DNA of 5,125 nt, from contig CAMBRJ010000254.1 of assembly GCA_945870175.1 (NCBI GenBank), positions 1 to 5,125 of the forward strand. The letters run 5' to 3'. A program made the position numbers and the translations under genes. Origin of the DNA: Gemmatimonas phototrophica. Its GTDB lineage: Bacteria; Gemmatimonadota; Gemmatimonadetes; Gemmatimonadales; Gemmatimonadaceae. Below, one piece after another: positions 1 through 5,045 of the stretch. Under the pieces are notes generated by a model that saw only the letters and a list, made by a program, of their open reading frames with translations, searched no databases and was not told where the DNA came from. How positions within the stretch are numbered: the stretch's first letter is position 1; every line of letters starts with the position of its first letter.

Positions 1-84
1 TGGGCTGTGGGCTGTGGGCTGTGGGCTGTGGGCTGTGGGCTGTGGGCTCTCGGCCATGGGTTTTGGGTGGTGGGCGGTGGGTCA
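1..84 (+). repeat. G-rich heptad tandem repeat (TGGGNNN)12
   Basis: Twelve consecutive 7-bp units start at positions 1, 8, 15 and so on to 78. The first six are exactly TGGGCTG and the seventh is TGGGCTC. The eighth is degenerate (TCGGCCA). Units 9 to 12 keep TGGG and vary the last three bases (TTT, TGG, CGG, TCA). The 7-bp phase is kept without slippage throughout, so the diverged right end looks like the old edge of the same array. GGG runs separated by four bases satisfy the usual G-quadruplex pattern on the plus strand, both in 2-46 and in 58-81. The array continues off the left edge, so its full length is unknown. It ends 31 bp before the FKBP start codon, on that gene's coding strand. 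Any regulatory effect is inference. Confidence 0.9.
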
Positions 85-90
85 CAAATC

Positions 91-103
91 AGAACTGAGT
101 TCT
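91..103. promoter_or_regulatory. 13-bp perfect palindrome, possible operator or leader hairpin
   Basis: AGAACT-G-AGTTCT is a perfect 6-1-6 inverted repeat lying between the heptad array and the ATG at 116. It could be a binding site for a dimeric regulator of the FKBP/DUF1289 unit, or form a short stem in its mRNA. No convincing -35/-10 pair or Shine-Dalgarno sequence is visible between 82 and 115, so its place relative to a promoter cannot be set. A 13-bp palindrome can also occur by chance. Confidence 0.3.
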
Positions 104-115
104 TAGTGTTCAGTC

Positions 116-652
116 ATGAGAACACTGCTTGGGGTCGCGATGGCGACAATGTTGGCGGGGTGTGCTGGGGCGCCTCGATATGCGTTGCCGATTCCGGCGG
201 TGGAGGGGAGGGAGGAAGCGCTCTTTTCCCTGCGCGCGATCGAGCTCACTACCGGGGCGGGGACTGCACTGACGGCGGGGCGCTGTGTGTATGCGCACTA
301 CACGGGGTGGACCACCGACGGCAAGAAGTTCGACTCGTCGCGTGATACGACCAATGCGGGACGGGTCAAGGATCCGATCAACTTTCCGCAGGGATTCCGC
401 CGCGTGATTGCGGGCTGGGATCTGGGCTTTCAGGGGATGAGCGTTGGTGGGTCGCGCCGGCTCATCATTCCGTGGCAGCTCGCCTATGGCGAGAAGGGGC
501 GGCCGCCGGTGATTCCGGAGCGGGCCACGCTCATCTTCGACGTGGAGCTCATGCAGGTGGCGGATACGCTGCCGCGCGCCGACGGACCGCCGCGGCCCGC
601 TGGCCAGGCCCCGTCGTGTCCGGCGTGGAATGCGGTCAAGTCCGCGCCGTGA
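116..652 (+). CDS. FKBP-type peptidyl-prolyl cis-trans isomerase, lipoprotein
   Basis: The 178-residue protein begins with a lipoprotein signal: MR, a hydrophobic stretch, then the lipobox LAGC with Cys16 as the lipidation site. The residue after Cys is Ala, not Asp, so an outer-membrane or periplasm-facing anchor is likely. Residues 55 to 146 form one FKBP domain. Expected active-site positions are present: Tyr62 in VYAHYTGW, Phe72-Asp73 in KKFDSS, Val97-Ile98 and Trp101 in RVIAGWD, Tyr124 in LAYGEKG, and Phe141 in LIFDVEL. It should catalyse proline isomerisation during folding of exported proteins. Residues 76-92 form a loop longer than in minimal FKBPs. The tail after 150 is Pro/Ala-rich with a lone Cys168 and is probably disordered. 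The ATG at 116 is chosen because it yields a complete signal peptide, although no clear ribosome site precedes it. The stop overlaps the next start, so the two genes are probably coupled. Confidence 0.93.
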   Translation: MRTLLGVAMATMLAGCAGAPRYALPIPAVEGREEALFSLRAIELTTGAGTALTAGRCVYAHYTGWTTDGKKFDSSRDTTNAGRVKDPINFPQGFRRVIAGWDLGFQGMSVGGSRRLIIPWQLAYGEKGRPPVIPERATLIFDVELMQVADTLPRADGPPRPAGQAPSCPAWNAVKSAP

Positions 653-870
653 ACGACGTGACGAAGCCGTCAGGCGATCCGGTGCCGCCGCTGTCCGAGT
701 TCCCGGCCACGTCGCCGTGCCTCAAGGTGTGTCTGCTCGACGTGGGCCAGGAATGTCGTGGATGTCGTCGGACGCTCGCGGAAATCGGGGCGTGGTCGCG
801 GATGACGCTCGATGAACGACGCGCGGTGAATCAGCGCCTCGGCTTTCGCGGACACGACGAGCGGCGATAA
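649..870 (+). CDS. DUF1289 family small four-cysteine protein
   Basis: The 73-residue protein matches the DUF1289 pattern: SPC-x3-C-x7-C-x2-C (Cys24, Cys28, Cys36, Cys39), then RTLAEIGAWSRMTLDER, close to the family's usual RTxxEIxxWsxMsxxER. The four cysteines suggest a small metal-binding fold, probably zinc, but the biochemical role of the family is not established. The GTG at 649 is chosen because it overlaps the FKBP stop as GTGA, a usual arrangement for translational coupling. A second in-frame GTG at 658 would remove three residues and leave the domain intact. The reading frame is open upstream inside the FKBP gene, but that stretch is low-complexity Ala/Gly/Arg sequence and is not coding. 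The protein has no signal peptide, so it should be cytoplasmic, unlike its exported partner. A functional link to the isomerase is not evident beyond co-translation. Confidence 0.87.
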   Translation: MNDVTKPSGDPVPPLSEFPATSPCLKVCLLDVGQECRGCRRTLAEIGAWSRMTLDERRAVNQRLGFRGHDERR

Positions 871-890
871 GTCGCGCGTGAGGGCTTCGC

Positions 891-1373
891 TTACGGCTTG
901 ATGACGGCCGCGATCGCGGTGGCGGCCACTTGTTCATCCTGCGCGCTGGTGGCTCCACTCACCCCGACGGCGCCGATCACCTTGCCGCCCACGATGATGG
1001 GCAGGCCGCCCTGCAGGGCGACAAGTCCGTCGACCGACAGAAACGTCAGCGTGTCGGTGAGAATCCGGTCGGCATACACTTTGGTGGGCCGGCCGAAGCG
1101 GGCGGCGGTGCGGGCCTTCCCCTGTGCAATCTGCACGGAGCCGGTGCTGGCGTTGTCGAGCTTGAGGAAGCCGAGCAGGTCGCCGGCCGCATCGGTCACG
1201 GCGATCGCCACGTTCCACTTGTTCTGCTTCGCGGTGGCTTCGGCGCTGGCGAGCAGGCTCTTCACCGCGTCGGCGGTGAGCATCTTGGTGTCGGCCAGCT
1301 GCGCCGCGGACACGCGGGGCGTGGTCACGGCAAGCGTAGCGATGGCGAGGGCGAGCAGGCGAGTGAGGCGCAT
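891..1373 (-). CDS. GlcG/HbpS-family heme-binding-like protein, secreted
   Basis: The 160-residue protein has a signal peptide (MRLTR, a hydrophobic segment to about residue 18, cleavage near VSAA|Q at 24-25). A single GlcG/HbpS-type domain follows. Family hallmarks are VAIAVTDAAGDLLGFLKLDNA (55-75, in two overlapping parts), IAQGKARTAARFGRPT (82-97) and GGLPIIVGGKVIGAVGVSG ending in SAQDEQVA (122-149). Members include HbpS, a heme-binding sensor accessory, and the protein encoded beside glycolate oxidase genes. No glycolate genes are seen here, so the gene symbol is withheld. An exported protein binding heme or another small ligand is the safe call. The ATG at 1373 is chosen because it begins the signal peptide. 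An upstream TTG at 1418 would add a Pro-rich extension read from the C-rich leader and is unlikely. It converges on the DUF1289 gene with 20 bp between stops and no visible terminator there. Confidence 0.9.
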   Translation of the reverse strand: MRLTRLLALAIATLAVTTPRVSAAQLADTKMLTADAVKSLLASAEATAKQNKWNVAIAVTDAAGDLLGFLKLDNASTGSVQIAQGKARTAARFGRPTKVYADRILTDTLTFLSVDGLVALQGGLPIIVGGKVIGAVGVSGATSAQDEQVAATAIAAVIKP

Positions 1374-1375
1374 AC

Positions 1376-1396
1376 GGGAAGGGGTTGGGGGGTGGG
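1376..1396 (+). other. G-quadruplex-type motif at the GlcG-like gene start
   Basis: Four G runs of 3, 4, 6 and 3 bases are separated by AA, TT and T, a short-loop quadruplex pattern on the plus strand. That is the template strand for the minus-strand gene, so the mRNA leader is C-rich and cannot offer a Shine-Dalgarno sequence. The motif ends three bases from the start codon. Folding and any effect on transcription are not shown. Confidence 0.55.
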
Positions 1397-1482
1397 ATGG
1401 TGGTGAGACGTGAGGCAACAGTTAGCTGGATTCTTCGCGTTGCGCCAGCGTGGTGTGATTGACTGGGCTTTGTCACTGCTCG

Positions 1483-1652
1483 TTGACGCGAAGAGCGCGA
1501 CGTTCGCGAAGGGCGCGAAGGAAAGCCAACAGCGCAGTTGTGCTGGTCACAAAAGAAATGCCCCACCGTCGAGGCGATCCGACGGTGGGGCATTTTGTCG
1601 CACTCTCGGCATTTCTCCGCGTCCTTCGCGAACTCCGCGTCCTTCGCGTCAA
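1483..1652. repeat. 170-bp nested inverted-repeat element
   Basis: The arms 1483-1527 and 1608-1652 are reverse complements over 45 bases at 37 positions with no gap. Both carry TTGACGCGAAG, then alternating CGCGAAGG and CGCGGAG-like modules, and finish with GAAA/AAAT and GCC. A separate perfect 16-bp inverted repeat sits in the 80-bp centre. Modules of this sort recur as dispersed intergenic repeats in many GC-rich environmental bacteria, and their translations are often mis-annotated as small Arg/Ser-rich proteins. This could be a non-autonomous palindromic element of REP or MITE type, or simply an unusually elaborate terminator region. No transposase is present in the window. Confidence 0.75.
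1556..1596 (-). terminator. Strong rho-independent terminator, probably bidirectional
   Basis: A perfect 16-bp stem, AAATGCCCCACCGTCG (1556-1571) with its complement at 1580-1595, encloses an 8-base loop. Read on the minus strand, the GC stem runs into ATTTCTTTTG, a good U tract. This places it about 110 bp after the stop of the acidic protein gene and before the GlcG-like gene, so it probably ends the minus-strand transcript from the right. On the plus strand the stem ends in ATTTTG, so it may also stop transcripts coming from the left. Confidence 0.8.
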
Positions 1653-1670
1653 TGCAGTTAGCCGCCTAGC

Positions 1671-1703
1671 CGAAAGCACTCCGAAAGCACTCCGAAAGCA
1701 CTC
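1671..1703. repeat. Three exact tandem copies of an 11-bp unit
   Basis: CGAAAGCACTC occurs at 1671-1681, 1682-1692 and 1693-1703. A diverged fourth copy, CTAAAGCGATC, occupies 1704-1714. That fourth copy encodes the last codons and TAG stop of the acidic protein on the minus strand. The array therefore looks like a duplication of the gene's 3' end into the untranslated region. Eleven bases shift the frame, so the extra copies could not extend the protein in phase. Confidence 0.9.
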
Positions 1704-2468
1704 CTAAAGCGATCCCAGCAAGTCGTCGATTGCCTTGCGATCCGCGTCTTCCAGCGGCTCGGCCCCATGGATGATGCGCGACAGAATGTCGACCGCTTCT
1801 TCGGCCAGGTTGTCCGGATACTTGCGGTCCTTGGCGAAGCGCACGATGTGGCCGAGGAGGATCGTTTCGTACGGTGACTCCTCGTCGCCGTCGTCGTCGT
1901 CATCGTCCGTGTCGTCGTCCATGTCGTCATCGGCGTCGCGCATCGCTTCGTAGCTCGGCACGCTGGCCTTCCATGGCTCCGACGCGTGCGCGTCGGAGCC
2001 GAGTGACGCGCGCGGTACGAGGGCGAACAGTCGGCACTGCAGCCCCGGGGCATCTTCGTAGGCGAACAGGCCGAGGGCCACCGGCTCTTCGAAGAGCTTG
2101 AGATCGACGAGGCGTTCGATGGCTTCCGGCGGCATCGCGCTGCGGGCGACCATGCGGCCGTCGATGTAGGCGGCCAGTGCCGACGATTCCGGGGCGCGCG
2201 GATCGTCCAGACGTGACACAGCCAGCGCGATTGGCTCGCGCGTGGTCACGAAGACGGCAGGCTTCTCCTCACCATCGACATCACCGGTGCCAATGCTGTC
2301 GGTGACGCCGTATGCGTCATCTTCCTCGTCGTCGTCGCCGTCTTCCTCGCCGTCTTCCTCGCCGTCTTCGTCTTCGTCGTCATCGCCCTCGACCCCTTCG
2401 TCTTCAGGGGAGTCGGGCGTGTCGTCGGGCGTGTCGTCGTCGGGCGCTTTGAATTCGTCAGCCGGCAT
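1704..2468 (-). CDS. Acidic hypothetical protein with two Asp/Glu tracts
   Basis: I do not recognise this 254-residue protein. Residues 9 to 57 are almost wholly Asp, Glu, Gly, Pro and Thr; 33 of the first 57 residues are acidic against one Lys. Residues 68 to 172 look folded, with beta-rich hydrophobic segments such as PAVFVTTREPIALAVSRL and PVALGLFAYEDAPGLQCRLF. A second tract at 178-197 has 16 acidic residues of 20. The end, 199-254, looks helical (YETILLGHIVRFAKD, LAEEAVDILSRIIHG, RKAIDDLLGSL). No signal peptide or membrane segment is seen, so it is probably cytoplasmic. The normal-looking codon pattern and the alternation of folded and acidic blocks argue for a real gene. The ATG at 2468 is the only ATG early in frame; no clear ribosome site precedes it. 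It lies 91 bp downstream of the permease gene on the same strand and may share its transcript. Polyanionic tracts could bind cations or basic proteins; that is speculation. Confidence 0.75.
   Translation of the reverse strand: MPADEFKAPDDDTPDDTPDSPEDEGVEGDDDEDEDGEEDGEEDGDDDEEDDAYGVTDSIGTGDVDGEEKPAVFVTTREPIALAVSRLDDPRAPESSALAAYIDGRMVARSAMPPEAIERLVDLKLFEEPVALGLFAYEDAPGLQCRLFALVPRASLGSDAHASEPWKASVPSYEAMRDADDDMDDDTDDDDDDGDEESPYETILLGHIVRFAKDRKYPDNLAEEAVDILSRIIHGAEPLEDADRKAIDDLLGSL
2337..2372 (-). repeat. 12-bp coding repeat inside the acidic tract
   Basis: GCCGTCTTCCTC is repeated exactly at 2337-2348 and 2349-2360, and with one change at 2361-2372. On the minus strand each copy reads Glu-Glu-Asp-Gly or a close variant, giving residues 33-44 of the acidic protein. 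Because the unit is a multiple of three, slippage would lengthen or shorten the tract without breaking the frame. Confidence 0.8.
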
Positions 2469-2496
2469 GGCTCATCTACATGGTTCGTGAATGCTG

Positions 2497-2520
2497 CATG
2501 CGGGGACATACCCCGGCATG
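2497..2520 (-). other. Hairpin between permease and acidic protein genes
   Basis: On the minus strand CATGCCGGGG pairs with CCCCGCATG, nine base pairs with one bulged C, around a five-base loop TATGT. It lies 40 bp after the permease stop and 28 bp before the acidic protein ATG. No T run follows, so it is not a standard terminator. It could stabilise the upstream mRNA, attenuate read-through, or be incidental. The rest of the 91-bp gap shows no clear promoter. Confidence 0.4.
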
Positions 2521-2559
2521 GCAGGTTAGGCACCAAACGATCGCACGGGAAGGGCGATG

Positions 2560-4272
2560 TCAGGTGGAGGCGGCGACTTCGCTTACATCGATCTTCTCGA
2601 ACACGCCGCCCAGCCACATGAGGATCGGCCAGAGTTCGGCGACGACCACGGCACTCGCCAGTATTGTCGCGACCAACACCGACCAGCCGCCCCAGTCGTT
2701 GGTATACCAGAGGACGAGGGCGCCCAGCCCTACCGGGAACACGAGGGCGACGGCGGCGACCAGCGTGGTGGCGCCGGTGGTGAGCAGGTTCTGCCCCATC
2801 GTTTCGAACCCGCGGGCCTCGGTGCCCAGGCGCACCCACGCCGGAAACAGCAGCGCCGTCCCGTTCTGGATCGTGAACATGAGCGCGTTGAAGATCGGTA
2901 CGCCCACCGCCACCGACACGATGATCGGGATCGTGGCGCCGCTTTCAGTCAAGAGGGCGGGCTCCTGCAGGAACATCACGAGCGGCACGACCATCAGCGA
3001 CCACACCGTGACCGAGTGCAGCGCGGTCACGGCGGCAATCTCCGCGGCCACGATCCGCCATCCGGGCAGCGGCATCGTTTTCAGCATCGCCAACCGCGGC
3101 AAGTCGAGCCGTAGGTCGAAGCGCATCCAGAGCGGCCCAATGAAGAGCAGCATCGCGCCCCATCCGAAGGTGACGCCCATGAAGACATCGGCGGCGCGAT
3201 CGGAGGCTGAGCGCGTGACGGCGGCCAGGACGGCCAGACCGATGGTGAAGGTGAGCAGCTGCGTGCGCCACGCCCCACCACGCATCGCGGCCACCACGTT
3301 CTTCCAGGCGATCGCCATCTCCGGACGACCGGTGAGCGCCAGCGAGGGCACCGCGGCCAACTTCCCCTTCCGCGAGCGCGAGTTGCCCATCTGCGACGAG
3401 CGGAAGCGACGCTGTCGTTCGGCGCGGTGCTGGGTGGCTTCCAGGGCGGCCTCTTCGAACGCCTTGTCGAGTCGCACCACCCAGAAATAGTGCAGCGTGA
3501 GGATCGCGGCGGCCCATGGCATCGCGGCGAGCCACTTGGCCCCGCTGCCCAGGAACACCGGCTCAAGCACCGCGTGCACCGGCCACAGGGCGGCCGCTGG
3601 TACCGTCGCGCGTAATGCGTCGGTGATCGCGAGCAGCACGGCCTTGACGCCCGACAGACTGGCGACCCGCAGCAGCGGCCACGCGGTCACCACGCCATAG
3701 ATCACGGCCGCCAGCACGGCCCCGAACACGAGGAGCGGCAGAATGAGTCGGCGACGCGCCCTACCGACGTGCTCCATGGCATTCGCATGCACGATCGAGG
3801 CGCCCAGCCGATGCAAAGCGAGCGTAGAGAAGAGCATCCACAGCGACAGGCCGCGCTGCCAACCTTCCACGCTGCCACCGCCACCGCGCAACAACACGCT
3901 GAAGATGAGCGTGTTGAGCAGAATCGCGAGTTGCATGCGCAACAGCTTCGCATGCACCAGCTGCCGTCGGCTGACGGGCGCGGGAAACAAGAACTGCACT
4001 TCCGCCTGGGAAAAGGCGAGCGCGCTGCGTTCGCCACCGAACAGCCACCACCGCGCCGCTGACAGCAGCAGGAAAGCGCTGGCAATCGGTACGGCGATGT
4101 CGGTGTTCACGAGGGACGCCAGTGGTCCGCCGCCGAGCTGCGCATTGCGGAAGAGCGCCCACCAGATGTACAACATGCCCATCACGACCGCGGCCAGATA
4201 GCGCGGGCTCTTGGCGCGCGCCACCTGTTGACGCAGCCGATTCGCCGCGGTGCGCCGATACAGAAACAGCAT
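2560..4272 (-). CDS. ABC_export-type transporter permease
   Basis: From ATG 4272 the protein has 570 residues and about twelve hydrophobic segments, roughly at 26-42, 58-76, 112-128, 143-162, 176-198, 246-265, 336-353, 364-382, 408-435, 445-468, 498-521 and 529-554. The motif SQAEVQFLFPAPVSRRQL (89-104) plus HAKLLR is what I know from the 'putative ABC exporter' family (PF16962). A matching feature in the second half is DLPRLAMLKTMPLPGWRIVAAE (390-411). A basic cytoplasmic stretch at 283-304 joins the halves. It should form the membrane pore for the ATPase encoded just upstream; the substrate is unknown. Start choice is open. ATG 4272 begins the typical MLFLYRR...NRLRQQ head, but an in-frame GTG at 4317 overlaps the ATPase stop as GTGA and would add fifteen residues rich in Pro and His. 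Neither has a visible ribosome site. The product is intact, with no frameshift. Confidence 0.88.
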   Translation of the reverse strand: MLFLYRRTAANRLRQQVARAKSPRYLAAVVMGMLYIWWALFRNAQLGGGPLASLVNTDIAVPIASAFLLLSAARWWLFGGERSALAFSQAEVQFLFPAPVSRRQLVHAKLLRMQLAILLNTLIFSVLLRGGGGSVEGWQRGLSLWMLFSTLALHRLGASIVHANAMEHVGRARRRLILPLLVFGAVLAAVIYGVVTAWPLLRVASLSGVKAVLLAITDALRATVPAAALWPVHAVLEPVFLGSGAKWLAAMPWAAAILTLHYFWVVRLDKAFEEAALEATQHRAERQRRFRSSQMGNSRSRKGKLAAVPSLALTGRPEMAIAWKNVVAAMRGGAWRTQLLTFTIGLAVLAAVTRSASDRAADVFMGVTFGWGAMLLFIGPLWMRFDLRLDLPRLAMLKTMPLPGWRIVAAEIAAVTALHSVTVWSLMVVPLVMFLQEPALLTESGATIPIIVSVAVGVPIFNALMFTIQNGTALLFPAWVRLGTEARGFETMGQNLLTTGATTLVAAVALVFPVGLGALVLWYTNDWGGWSVLVATILASAVVVAELWPILMWLGGVFEKIDVSEVAAST

Positions 4273-4279
4273 CGCCGGC

Positions 4280-4309
4280 ACGGGGTGCGGTGACACGGGG
4301 TGCGGTAAC
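4280..4309 (-). repeat. 15-bp tandem duplication before the permease ATG
   Basis: ACGGGGTGCGGTGAC (4280-4294) is followed at once by ACGGGGTGCGGTAAC (4295-4309), differing at one base. It fills most of the gap between the ATPase stop and the permease ATG at 4272. If translation begins at GTG 4317 the copies stay in frame and encode Pro-His-Pro-Val-containing repeats; otherwise they lie in a short untranslated spacer. Confidence 0.85.
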
Positions 4310-4313
4310 ACGC

Positions 4314-5045
4314 TCACGAGACGGTGTCGTCGCCGGTGAGCGCGATAAACATCTCTTCGAGCGAGCGGCCAGCCAGTTCGGGGCGCGCTTCCACGATCTC
4401 GGCGATCGTGCCCAATGCCACCGCCTTCCCTTGGCGAATCACCAGCAGGCGCGTGCACAGCTCTTCCACCAGATGCAGCAAGTGCGAGCTGAGAATCACC
4501 GCGGCGCCTTCGCGGGCGCGCGCCGCAATCGTCTCTTTCATGCGACGGATGCCGACCGGATCGAGTCCGGTGAGCGGCTCGTCGAGCAGCAACGCCGAGG
4601 GCTGATGCAGCAGGCCGCAGGCAATGGCGAGCTTCTGCTTCATGCCGCGCGAGAGCTCGGTGGGCAACGCGTCTTTTTTGGCCGTGAGCTCGAGTTCGTG
4701 GAGCAACACAGGAATGCGTGGTGCGGCATCGTGCACGCCATAGAGGCGCGCCACGAACTGCAGATGCTCGGTGACGGTGAGATAGTCGAACAGCTGCGGT
4801 TCATCGGGGATGAACGCGAGTCGCGACTTGGCCGCCACGGGATCGGTGTGCAGATCGATGTCGGCGATGCGAATGCTCCCCGACGTGGGCTGCAGAATGC
4901 CGGCGAGGGCGCGCAGCGTCGTGGTCTTGCCGGCCCCGTTGGGACCGACCAGACCGAGCACGTCGCCCGGTGCCACGCGAAACGACAGCGACTGCACGGC
5001 CACGGTGTCGCCGTACAGCTTGGTGTACTCGATGACGTCAATCAT
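4314..5045 (-). CDS. ABC transporter ATP-binding protein (exporter type)
   Basis: The 243-residue protein is a single nucleotide-binding domain of the usual length for two-component ABC exporters. Walker A is GPNGAGKT (34-41), the signature is LSRGMKQ (131-137), Walker B is ALLLDEP (151-157) with catalytic Glu156, the D-loop is GLDP (160-163) and the switch His is His188 in SSHLL. The Q-loop position, normally Gln, reads IPDEPQLFDYLT (79-90), so Asp81 appears to replace it. The signature has Arg in place of the first Gly of LSGG; both variants occur in exporter ATPases of this kind. It energises the adjacent permease at the inner face of the membrane. ATG 5045 is chosen because the beta strand MIDVIEYTKLYGD is the normal domain start; the preceding bases contain no Shine-Dalgarno sequence. 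Its stop is 41 bp from the permease ATG, or overlaps the permease's alternative GTG start. Promoter elements should lie in 5046-5125. Confidence 0.95.
   Translation of the reverse strand: MIDVIEYTKLYGDTVAVQSLSFRVAPGDVLGLVGPNGAGKTTTLRALAGILQPTSGSIRIADIDLHTDPVAAKSRLAFIPDEPQLFDYLTVTEHLQFVARLYGVHDAAPRIPVLLHELELTAKKDALPTELSRGMKQKLAIACGLLHQPSALLLDEPLTGLDPVGIRRMKETIAARAREGAAVILSSHLLHLVEELCTRLLVIRQGKAVALGTIAEIVEARPELAGRSLEEMFIALTGDDTVS

Larger units (their letters stand above)
1374..1703. other. 330-bp intergenic region made largely of repeats
   Basis: No credible gene lies here. Short reading frames across it translate to Arg/Ser/Pro or Leu/Arg repeats that merely mirror the CGCGAAGG-type DNA repeats. 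From left to right it holds the polypurine leader of the GlcG-like gene (1376-1396), then about 85 bp without clear structure, where that gene's promoter should be but no good -35/-10 pair is seen. A 170-bp nested inverted repeat (1483-1652) and an 11-bp triple repeat (1671-1703) follow. The 8-bp word CAGTTAGC occurs in direct orientation at 1419-1426 and 1655-1662, either side of the inverted repeat. Confidence 0.8.

Noticed and set aside
7..345. 112-residue plus-strand frame beginning in the heptad array
   Set aside because: Its start comes from the TGGGCTG repeat (Gly/Trp/Leu-rich), and it overlaps the FKBP gene, which has a clear signal peptide and domain in another frame.
871..890. Shared terminator between the convergent DUF1289 and GlcG-like genes
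   Set aside because: The 20-bp gap has no inverted repeat with a T run on either strand.
1483..1652. CRISPR array or tRNA-like structure in the repeat-rich gap
   Set aside because: The repeats are inverted with one central hairpin, not direct repeats with regular spacers, and no cloverleaf or CCA-type end is seen.
1410..1707. Overlapping short plus- and minus-strand frames giving LRVLRELRVLRV- or SRTSRSSRQ-like peptides
   Set aside because: The peptide repeats are produced by the inverted CGCGAAGG DNA repeats in every frame. There is no ribosome site and no non-repeat protein sequence.
2480..3490. 336-residue plus-strand reading frame opposite the permease gene
   Set aside because: Its translation is low-complexity Ser/Thr/Arg/Ala sequence with no domain, while the minus strand gives a coherent membrane protein with family motifs. 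It is an effect of high GC.
5033..5040. TGACGTCA palindrome at the ATPase start
   Set aside because: It lies within the first codons of the ATPase gene and is explained by Asp-Val-Ile coding; nothing else marks it as an operator.
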